The notes under the pieces are model-generated. The model worked only from the letters and a program-made list of their open reading frames with translations, ran no database searches and was not told the DNA's origin. This document shows, piece by piece, positions 1 to 4,986 of a stretch of 5,740 nucleotides of DNA (its first letter is position 1; every line of letters begins with the position of its first letter). This DNA comes from Methanimicrococcus sp. (GTDB lineage Archaea; Halobacteriota; Methanosarcinia; Methanosarcinales; Methanosarcinaceae): the NCBI GenBank assembly GCA_009776675.1, contig WRNK01000088.1, positions 1 to 5,740 of the forward strand. The letters run 5' to 3'. The position numbers and the translations under genes were made by a program.

Positions 1-868
1 CAAAGCCCGTTGCAAGAAAAATGGCCGCCGAGATTAGCTTTGTATCAAAGTCGTAAAGTTCTGAAAATACGGCCGACATCATTGCAGGCGGCATTCCGGC
101 TTGAAGAACGGCGACTTTTTTGTCAAGTTCCGAAAACTGAAAGGCATTTGTGAGAAAAAGACCTGCAACAGGCGCAATAATGGAGTGAAGGGCTGTCACG
201 AGAATGGCGGGAACGAGAGCGATTTTGAGGTATTTGGGGGAGAGAGAAATTCCGATGGAAAGCATAATCAACGGAACAACAAGAGCCGAAATCATATCCA
301 AAATTGTAACAGCAATCGTCGGGAAATGAGATAAATCAATGCCGCACAAAATCAAAATTAATGACAGCACCCAAGCAATCGTTGACGGGAATTTTAAGAT
401 TTGGCGAAAAATATTCACTTTCTGTCTGCTGATTTTAGAAGCAAGATATGTGGATAAAATAATAAGAACGATTAGCGTGACAGCGTCACAGAAAATGGCG
501 CGTGTAAAGCCGTCATTTCCATAAAAGCCTGTAATCACCGGAAATCCGATAAAAGCGGTATTGCCACACGCACATACAAGCACAAAAGCAGCGAGTGATT
601 TCGGCGGCAATTTAAGGGCTTTGCCGATAAAGTAAGACAGGATGATACAGAAAATGCAAATGATTAAAATAAAAAGCGTCAGTTTCAGGTAAGATTCAAG
701 TTCTGCAGCATGAACATTTCGAAGCATCGAAACGAAAATCAAAGCAGGGAAACCGACTTGAAGAACAATGTTATTCAAAGCGGTTTTGTCTTTTTCAGTC
801 AAAAGACCACGATTTTTGAGAAAGTATCCTAAAAGGATTAAAAAAGCAATAATAAAAATGGCTTCCAT
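1..868 (-). CDS. AEC-family (auxin efflux carrier / malate permease-like) transporter, 3' end off the window
   Basis: Integral membrane transporter of the AEC family (Mem_trans, PF03547), whose characterised members move small carboxylates or related anions; the substrate here cannot be read from sequence. Translation of the minus strand gives 289 residues without a stop. The family is usually about 300-320 aa, so only the last helix end is missing. Visible are an N-terminal helix (about 2-17), helices near 62-82, 91-110, 126-143, 163-177, 183-206 and 215-240, the family-type stretch CGNTAFIGFPV at 101-111 in the middle, and QAGMPPAMMSAVFSE at 256-270 near the C terminus. The start ATG (868-866) is fixed by an in-frame TGA 15 bases upstream; the ribosome binding site is weak, which suggests translation linked to cofH. 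It begins 27 bases after the cofH stop on the same strand, so the two are probably cotranscribed. Family assignment is firm; substrate and any tie to F420 synthesis are unknown. Confidence 0.9.
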   Translation of the reverse strand, partial: MEAIFIIAFLILLGYFLKNRGLLTEKDKTALNNIVLQVGFPALIFVSMLRNVHAAELESYLKLTLFILIICIFCIILSYFIGKALKLPPKSLAAFVLVCACGNTAFIGFPVITGFYGNDGFTRAIFCDAVTLIVLIILSTYLASKISRQKVNIFRQILKFPSTIAWVLSLILILCGIDLSHFPTIAVTILDMISALVVPLIMLSIGISLSPKYLKIALVPAILVTALHSIIAPVAGLFLTNAFQFSELDKKVAVLQAGMPPAMMSAVFSELYDFDTKLISAAIFLATGF

Positions 869-895
869 CTCATCAGCACCAAGTCATTTAACAGC

Positions 896-1993
896 TCAAA
901 CAGTTTGTATTGGATGTTTGATTTGAAGATCTTCTACCAAATTATAGGAAGTTGTTCGAAGCTTTGGGATGCGCCCGATCTGGCGAATACAGCTTTCGAT
1001 CTTTTTTTGCGTCATGGAGGATCCGTATCTTGAACCGGCGGCGCGGGAAATATTTTCTTCCATCAATGTGCCGCCGAAATCGTTGGCGCCACATCCGAGA
1101 CCGACTTGGCTGAATTTGGTTCCCAATTTGACCCACGAGACTTGAATATTTTTCAGCTTTTCACGAAAGAGCAAACGGGGGATGGCATACATTTTCAAAT
1201 CCAATAAACCGGAAGCTCCGGACTCAACGACGCCTTGCTTGTAAAGCGGTGTGTTTTCGTGAAGGAAGGTAAGCGGAATGAATTCGGTAAAACCGCCGGT
1301 CGTTTCTTGAATGCGCTTTAACCGGAACAAATGTTTCACACGGTCTTCGTTATTTTCGATATGCCCATACATGATCGTACATGTGGATGGCAAACCGCAT
1401 TTATGCGCCGTCACAATCACATTTTCCCATTCATCCGAACTTAATTTATCGGGACACAGGACTTGGCGAACATCGTCCACCAAAATTTCTGCGGCAGTTC
1501 CGGGAACAGAATTTAAACCGGCTTCTTTGAGCATGATTAAAGCTGTTTTTAAGTCAAGTCCGGCGTTTTCAGCTGCCATCAATATTTCCATCGGCGAAAA
1601 TGCGTGAATAGAAATGCCGCCGCTTGGATTTGTTTTTTTATGAATCTGATTCAAAATTTCAACCTGAAAATGGGTATCAATTTCAGGACAGAGGCCGCCT
1701 TGGACACAAACCTCGATTGCGCCTGCGTTTTTTGCTTCCAGCGCTTTTTGCCCGATTTGTTCCGGCGTTAAAAAGAAACTATCGGCCCCCGATTTTGCTT
1801 TTTTAAACGCACAAAAGCGACACGTTCCGGTACACATATTTGTAAAATTGATATTTGCGTTTAAAATATAGGTGACAACGTCTCCGCAAAGCTCTTTTCG
1901 GACGTTGTCGGCGGCATGTAATGTGTCAAAAAATAAAGAATCGTTTTCAAACAATTCCAGACAATCTTTTTCGGACATGTCTCTCTTTTTCAT
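896..1993 (-). CDS. cofH: FO synthase subunit 2, CofH (5-amino-6-(D-ribitylamino)uracil--L-tyrosine 4-hydroxyphenyl transferase)
   Basis: Radical SAM enzyme of coenzyme F420 synthesis. It joins the 4-hydroxybenzyl group of L-tyrosine to 5-amino-6-(D-ribitylamino)uracil; CofG then closes the ring to give the deazaflavin FO. The cytosolic protein is 365 aa, normal for the family. The [4Fe-4S] cluster motif CX3CX2C is at C54, C58 and C61 within NINFTNMCTGTCRFCAF, which is very CofH-like. Other family blocks are TIMYGHIE (206-213), ETTGGFTEFIPL (230-241), SWVKLG (286-291) and GANDFGGTLMEENISRAAG (302-320). The related menaquinone enzymes MqnC and MqnE share the fold, but the GANDFGGTL and SWVKLG blocks favour CofH. 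The start at 1993 is chosen because GAGGAG lies 8 bases upstream (2007-2002); the next Met (residue 6) has only a poor site. Its promoter faces the divergent HD gene. No cofG lies next to it inside the window. Identification is strong. Confidence 0.93.
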   Translation of the reverse strand: MKKRDMSEKDCLELFENDSLFFDTLHAADNVRKELCGDVVTYILNANINFTNMCTGTCRFCAFKKAKSGADSFFLTPEQIGQKALEAKNAGAIEVCVQGGLCPEIDTHFQVEILNQIHKKTNPSGGISIHAFSPMEILMAAENAGLDLKTALIMLKEAGLNSVPGTAAEILVDDVRQVLCPDKLSSDEWENVIVTAHKCGLPSTCTIMYGHIENNEDRVKHLFRLKRIQETTGGFTEFIPLTFLHENTPLYKQGVVESGASGLLDLKMYAIPRLLFREKLKNIQVSWVKLGTKFSQVGLGCGANDFGGTLMEENISRAAGSRYGSSMTQKKIESCIRQIGRIPKLRTTSYNLVEDLQIKHPIQTV

Positions 1994-2001
1994 TTCAATG
2001 A

Positions 2002-2007
2002 CTCCTC
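2002..2007 (-). promoter_or_regulatory. Ribosome binding site of cofH
   Basis: GAGGAG on the minus strand, 8 bases before the ATG at 1993. It decides in favour of the first of two nearby Met codons (residues 1 and 6). Confidence 0.75.
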
Positions 2008-2043
2008 AAGAGGATTGGAATTTGTTCAAATTAAAATCACACC

Positions 2044-2052
2044 TATTTATAA
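2044..2052 (-). promoter_or_regulatory. Candidate archaeal TATA box for cofH-AEC
   Basis: Minus-strand TTATAAATA. In archaea transcription starts about 22-27 bases downstream of the TATA centre, here near 2020-2025, which would leave a leader of roughly 30 bases holding the GAGGAG site. The position and spacing fit well; it is not proven without start-site data. Confidence 0.55.
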
Positions 2053-2189
2053 TTAATCAATGCAATCGGATTTTAAGATGAATTATTAAACCAAATAATA
2101 AATCAAATAATAACCAAATAAAAAAACGAAAACCGTCGAAAGAGATAAAAATAAACAAAACTATTAAAAAGATGGAAAAGATAATTAAA

Positions 2190-2198
2190 TTATATATT
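2190..2198 (+). promoter_or_regulatory. Candidate archaeal TATA box for the HD phosphohydrolase gene
   Basis: TTATATATT preceded by purine-rich sequence (GGAAAAG at 2174-2180, then AT-rich bases). The expected start of transcription is about 2217-2224, giving a leader of some 45 bases before the ATG at 2266. Because an upstream in-frame ATG at 2197 overlaps this box, that ATG would not be in the message. Confidence 0.5.
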
Positions 2199-2200
2199 GT

Positions 2201-2230
2201 TTATACACTTTACACTTACACTTATACACT
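2201..2230 (+). repeat. Pair of 9-base direct repeats just past the TATA box
   Basis: TTATACACT occurs at 2201-2209 and 2222-2230, 21 bases apart from start to start (two helical turns), with CACTTACACTT-like sequence between them. It lies across the expected transcription start of the HD gene, where archaeal repressors often bind. A role as operator is inference. Confidence 0.4.
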
Positions 2231-2265
2231 GTTATTGTCGGTTGCAAGTTTGTGGTTGGGTTGTT

Positions 2266-3495
2266 ATGGAAAAAAATATTATTTTGGATCCGATTCACGG
2301 TTATATTGAATTTGACCGCTTCAAGCAGCTCTTATTTGATACGCCGCAAATGCAGCGTCTCAGGCGTATTAAGCAGCTTGGTTTTACAAATTTGGTTTAC
2401 CCGGGAGCCAACCATACGCGTTTTGAACACTGCATGGGAACAATGCACTTGTCATCTCTTTTTTTAAAAATTCAGCGGGAAAATAAAATCGGAACACTTG
2501 GCGAATTTGAAAAAGACGATTTGGATGAAATTGTTGTTGCCGGTCTCCTTCATGACATCGGGCACGGTCCCTTTTCACATGCGACTGAAAAATTGATTGA
2601 GCAATATACGCGAAGATCCCATGATGATGTCAAACACATTTTATCAAGTACCGAAGTCGGTGACATTTTAAAAGACTACGGATTTACGCCGTCCAAAATT
2701 GCAAAGCACATTGCCGGTGAAACACCGGTGAGCCAGATTCTCAGCAGTGAAATTGATATTGATAAAATGGATTATTTGGCGCGCGACATGCACTATACGG
2801 GAATTACATCGGGAAGCGTTGACTACATTCGTTTGTTGAATCACATGAATTATTATGAAGACAAGCTGGTTTTAGACGCCGGTGCGATTCGTGCTGCCGA
2901 ATCCTTGCTTGTTTCGAGATATTGGATGAACGTTTCTGTTTATTACCATCATGTCGCCAGAATTGCCGAATCCATGTGTTCTCGTGCTTGTGCAATGCTT
3001 TTGAAATCTCAAAACATTCACCCTCAAGAGTTTGCACGTCTGGACGACGTCGGGTTAATCGCCTTGATGCGTGAAGACGTCGGTTTTGCCGGCGAAATTG
3101 CATACCGGCTCGATCACCGCAATTTGTACAAACGCGCGCTTTACGAAGGCATCGACGCTGTCGGACACGGAATTTTTGAACATAGAAAAAATGTTGACCG
3201 CGTTGAAAGAGAAATTGCCGAAACCGCCGGCGTGGATCCTGAAGACATCATTGTTGACATCCCGTCAAAACCTGAAATGGCTGAAATGAAAGCCTTAATT
3301 ATGAAAGGCAATATGAAAAAACTGACCGACGCCTCCCACTTCATTCAAGTCCTTGAAAACGCTCAAGTCAGTAATTGGAAGATGGGCGTTTTTACTCCAA
3401 AAGAACATTTGGAAGCCGTTTCAAAGGCTGCGGAAGATTTCTTTGGTATTGAGAATAAACCGAAGACGAAGCAGTTTAATTTGCAGATGTTTTGA
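2266..3495 (+). CDS. HD-domain phosphohydrolase, SAMHD1/dGTPase-like (COG1078 type)
   Basis: Soluble metal-dependent phosphohydrolase of the HD superfamily. Relatives hydrolyse dNTPs or other nucleotides; the exact substrate here is unknown. The protein is 409 aa, usual for this group. The metal ligands are visible as H55 in TRFEHCMG, H96-D97 in LLHDIGHGPFSH, and D166 in SEIDIDKMDYLARD (161-174), the last being the block seen in SAMHD1-type enzymes. H100 and H105 lie in the same active-site segment. The N-terminal DPIHGYIEF (8-16) and RLRRIKQLG (31-39) are also typical. The ATG at 2266 is chosen because the family starts just before this DPIHGYIE block; the in-frame ATG 69 bases upstream lies in the TATA box and would add a Cys-rich, non-family extension. 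The ribosome binding site is weak (GGTTGGG, 5 bases away). It is divergent from cofH; a link to F420 is not implied. Confidence 0.88.
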   Translation: MEKNIILDPIHGYIEFDRFKQLLFDTPQMQRLRRIKQLGFTNLVYPGANHTRFEHCMGTMHLSSLFLKIQRENKIGTLGEFEKDDLDEIVVAGLLHDIGHGPFSHATEKLIEQYTRRSHDDVKHILSSTEVGDILKDYGFTPSKIAKHIAGETPVSQILSSEIDIDKMDYLARDMHYTGITSGSVDYIRLLNHMNYYEDKLVLDAGAIRAAESLLVSRYWMNVSVYYHHVARIAESMCSRACAMLLKSQNIHPQEFARLDDVGLIALMREDVGFAGEIAYRLDHRNLYKRALYEGIDAVGHGIFEHRKNVDRVEREIAETAGVDPEDIIVDIPSKPEMAEMKALIMKGNMKKLTDASHFIQVLENAQVSNWKMGVFTPKEHLEAVSKAAEDFFGIENKPKTKQFNLQMF

Positions 3496-3508
3496 AAAAA
3501 CGAGGAGC

Positions 3509-3514
3509 TTTTTT
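3509..3514 (+). terminator. Possible oligo-U termination signal after the HD gene
   Basis: A run of six T lies 14 bases after the stop, preceded by six A at 3495-3500. Archaeal polymerase can stop at short U runs without a strong hairpin. The A6/T6 pairing is weak and the small gene begins only 14 bases later, so read-through into 3528 is equally possible. Confidence 0.25.
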
Positions 3515-3515
3515 A

Positions 3516-3521
3516 GAGGTG
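3516..3521 (+). promoter_or_regulatory. Strong ribosome binding site of the 39-aa gene
   Basis: GAGGTG, a close match to the complement of the archaeal 16S rRNA 3' end, lies 6 bases before the ATG at 3528. It is the main reason for calling this short frame a gene. Confidence 0.7.
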
Positions 3522-3527
3522 TATTTT

Positions 3528-3647
3528 ATGGTTAATACCAATTTTGCTTTCAACAAAGATGATTTTTTAGAAGACATGATTGCAACGGACGATAAAGAAT
3601 TGGAGAGGGCAAAAAATTTGATTGAAGATAGGAAGTATAAATCATGA
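3528..3647 (+). CDS. Small acidic protein of 39 aa, unrecognised, translationally coupled to the next gene
   Basis: I do not recognise this protein. It begins MVNTNFAFNKDDFLEDM and ends with a charged, probably helical segment rich in Asp, Glu, Lys and Arg (about 20-39, ERAKNLIEDRKYKS at the end). There is no signal peptide or membrane helix, so it is likely cytosolic. Support for it being real is the GAGGTG site 6 bases upstream of its ATG and an ATGA overlap: its stop TGA (3645-3647) shares two bases with the start of the repeat protein at 3644. It follows the HD gene by 32 bases on the same strand. It could be an independent small protein (adaptor or regulator), a leader peptide that controls translation of the membrane protein, or the remnant of a longer gene. 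Codon use looks normal for the region. Confidence 0.6.
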   Translation: MVNTNFAFNKDDFLEDMIATDDKELERAKNLIEDRKYKS

Positions 3648-4414
3648 AGAAGAAATATCTTGTTCTCACTTTTGCAGTTTTCACATGCCTGATCATTTTT
3701 TGCTTTTTCTTATTTATGGGTGAAAAAACGCCTATCGAAGATGAAGAAAGAGCGATAGAAATTGCAAAAGCATATGTGTTTAAAAAATATAAAGACAACT
3801 TTGACGAGTATGAAATCAAAGTAACATCAGATGATGATATATGGATCGTTTGGTATGAACCAATATTAAAAAATCCTGATTGGTATCTTTGGTATACTTA
3901 TGCAGTCCATGGTCCTGTTGTTCATATCAACAAATCAAATGGAAAAGTTGTTTATTGTGATTTATCTCCTGTCACAAAAAAAAGAGCAACAGAAATTGCG
4001 AAAGCGTATGCGTTCAAAAAATACAACAGCAACTTTAATACTTATAAAATTAATCACAACGAAGAATACGAGGATACATGGTACTTTTCGTTTGCTCCTA
4101 TCAATTTTAATAATTCTGCTGAATTGGAAGATCATAGCTTAGCCATTCATATTAGAAAATCAAATGGTGAAGTGATTTATTGTTTCTTTTCGGCTACAGA
4201 CGAAGAATCCATTGATGAAGAAAGAGCGATAGAAATTGCGAAAGAATATTCGTTCAGAAAGTACAACAAAACTTTTGACGAATATGAACTCGTATCATAT
4301 TTAAAAGATGATGTATGGCATGTTTGGTATTCGGCAGGGGTTGTGGGCGGCGGTCTTCCTGCGGTTTATATTAAAACAAATGGCGAAGTTATTTGGTGTT
4401 GGTTAACACAGTAA
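3644..4414 (+). CDS. Membrane-anchored protein with three tandem NTF2-immunity/PepSY-like repeats
   Basis: 256-aa protein, function unknown. Residues 2-4 are Lys, followed by one hydrophobic helix (about 5-25), most likely an uncleaved anchor with the rest outside the cell; there is no proper lipobox although C15 and C20 lie in the helix. Three repeats follow, at about 34-108, 113-183 and 192-255. Each opens with a helix of the form RAxEIAKxYxFxKYxxxFxxY, has a central Trp-rich strand (DIWIVWY, DTWYFSF, DVWHVWY) and closes with a hairpin of the form I-x-K-(S)-N-G-x-V-(V/I)-(Y/W)-C, so that C105, C180 and C252 recur. The helix-strand-NGxV layout resembles the NTF2-fold immunity family PF15631 (YbbC/YhhH-like) or PepSY-type domains; this is resemblance by eye only. 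Start ATG 3644 overlaps the stop of the 39-aa gene, so translation is probably coupled; GGA at 3631-3633 may help. Repeats 1 and 3 share 26 identical bases, pointing to recent internal duplication. Confidence 0.8.
   Translation: MKKKYLVLTFAVFTCLIIFCFFLFMGEKTPIEDEERAIEIAKAYVFKKYKDNFDEYEIKVTSDDDIWIVWYEPILKNPDWYLWYTYAVHGPVVHINKSNGKVVYCDLSPVTKKRATEIAKAYAFKKYNSNFNTYKINHNEEYEDTWYFSFAPINFNNSAELEDHSLAIHIRKSNGEVIYCFFSATDEESIDEERAIEIAKEYSFRKYNKTFDEYELVSYLKDDVWHVWYSAGVVGGGLPAVYIKTNGEVIWCWLTQ
3740..4239 (+). repeat. Internal DNA repeat within the three-repeat gene
   Basis: An identical 26-base stretch lies at 3740-3765 and 4214-4239, encoding the start of repeats 1 and 3 (DEERAIEIA). Repeat 2 (from about 3982) is related but more diverged there, yet shares AGAAATTGCGAAAG with repeat 3. 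The identity includes third codon positions, so it reflects recent duplication or gene conversion, not only protein-level constraint. Confidence 0.75.
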
Positions 4415-4490
4415 GAACTGTCGGAACCGTTTTTATGAAAGTGGAAGATTGCAAATTAAATTAAGCACAAATTCTATTTTATACCAAACC

Positions 4491-4496
4491 ATATAT
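4491..4496 (+). promoter_or_regulatory. Weak candidate TATA box for the 4558 gene
   Basis: ATATAT, with a further TATTTTATA at 4475-4483, lies in the 143-base gap after the repeat gene. Either would place the transcription start near 4505-4522, leaving a leader of 35-55 bases. AT-rich sequence makes such matches common, so the call is tentative. Confidence 0.3.
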
Positions 4497-4510
4497 GCTA
4501 AATAAATGAT

Positions 4511-4535
4511 AAGTTGAATAATTATTATTCGATTT
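4511..4535 (+). other. Inverted repeat / possible leader hairpin before the 4558 gene
   Basis: GAATAA (4516-4521) and TTATTC (4525-4530) are perfect inverted copies around a 3-base TTA spacer. In RNA the stem extends outward to 4511 and 4535, making 11 pairs with two G-U wobbles. It could be an operator, a weak terminator for the preceding gene, or a leader hairpin; being AT-only apart from one G-C pair it is not very stable. Confidence 0.35.
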
Positions 4536-4546
4536 ATTTTATAAAA

Positions 4547-4552
4547 AGGTGA
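4547..4552 (+). promoter_or_regulatory. Ribosome binding site deciding the start at 4558
   Basis: AGGTGA lies 5 bases before the ATG at 4558. An in-frame GTG at 4549 is part of this site, so it is not the start; ATG 4558 is. Confidence 0.75.
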
Positions 4553-4557
4553 ATCTC

Positions 4558-4986
4558 ATGAACAAATTTTTTCTTATTTTTTTGTTTTTAATTCTCATAG
4601 TTACCGTTTTGCCTTCTGATTCACCCATTCTTTTTGTTTTATGTATCACCCACATTTTTGCATTAACAATATACGCGAACTTGAAGTATTCTACATTTTA
4701 TATCTTTTGTCAAAATCGAAGTTATGTTAATTCAAAAGGAACGGAAGTCGTAATCTTATTTACATCTCATTTTGTGAATGCGTTTATTTTTTTATTAATT
4801 TCAATGATTTTAGTATCCTGCATTATTAACTTTATAACACCATTTACGTTACAAAATTTATTGAATACGCCTTGGCTTTATGGTGTTTGCTTTTTGATTT
4901 CAGGGGTGTCTTACATTTCTATTTTTGGATATTTGAATAAAGTATCACATCGCTACAATGACCATTCATCGGAGGGGTCCGAATGA
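4558..4986 (+). CDS. Small four-helix membrane protein, unrecognised
   Basis: 142-aa hydrophobic protein that I cannot assign to a family. Hydrophobic segments are at about 4-18, 23-42, 64-92 and 104-125, consistent with four membrane helices. The connecting loop 43-63 and the tail 126-142 (ending NDHSSEGSE) are polar. No catalytic motif, metal site or transporter signature is visible. The start is set by AGGTGA 5 bases before ATG 4558. Its stop TGA (4984-4986) overlaps the ATG of the next membrane gene, so the two are translated from one message and may form a membrane complex. Base composition is much more AT-rich than in cofH or the HD gene (14 G/C in the first 60 bases after the ATG, against 35 of 60 at 3061-3120), which suggests foreign or fast-evolving DNA. 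It could be the membrane half of an immunity, transport or signalling pair. Confidence 0.75.
   Translation: MNKFFLIFLFLILIVTVLPSDSPILFVLCITHIFALTIYANLKYSTFYIFCQNRSYVNSKGTEVVILFTSHFVNAFIFLLISMILVSCIINFITPFTLQNLLNTPWLYGVCFLISGVSYISIFGYLNKVSHRYNDHSSEGSE
4971..4977 (+). promoter_or_regulatory. Ribosome binding site for the gene at 4983
   Basis: GGAGGGG sits inside the end of the preceding gene, 5 bases before the ATG at 4983, so the second gene has its own strong site in addition to the ATGA overlap. Confidence 0.7.

Larger units (their letters stand above)
1994..2265. other. Divergent AT-rich intergenic region between cofH and the HD gene
   Basis: This 272-base gap separates two divergently read genes and holds a TATA-like box for each. 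The central part (about 2081-2170) is strikingly A-rich on the plus strand, with CAAATAATAA at 2092-2101 and 2104-2113 and a third partial copy starting at 2115. No credible small gene or structured RNA was seen in it. Confidence 0.7.

Noticed and set aside
101..524. Two plus-strand open frames (101-334 and 339-524)
   Set aside because: They lie opposite the clearly real AEC transporter, have low-complexity, Asn/Arg-rich products and no convincing ribosome binding site.
896..1993. Calling the radical SAM gene MqnC or MqnE (menaquinone futalosine pathway)
   Set aside because: Same superfamily, but the SWVKLG, GANDFGGTLMEENISRAAG and TGGFTEFIPL blocks match CofH better.
942..2081. Open frames at 942-1136 minus and at 1311-1607, 1624-1806 and 1872-2081 plus
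   Set aside because: All overlap cofH in other frames; their products resemble no family and cofH explains the region fully.
2252..3535. Overlapping frames at 2252-2467, 2384-2578 minus, 2804-3103 minus, 3071-3289, 3141-3344 minus and 3353-3535
   Set aside because: Shadows of the HD phosphohydrolase, whose motifs run through the whole interval.
3644..3720. Lipoprotein signal in the repeat protein
   Set aside because: C15 and C20 are inside the hydrophobic helix but the preceding residues do not form a lipobox, so a plain membrane anchor is more likely.
3550..4142. Frames at 3550-3819 minus and 3900-4142 plus
   Set aside because: They overlap the 39-aa gene and the repeat protein out of frame; the repeat structure shows which frame is under selection.
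4436..4465. Nine-codon ATG frame after the repeat gene
   Set aside because: Very short, no ribosome binding site, nothing to support translation.
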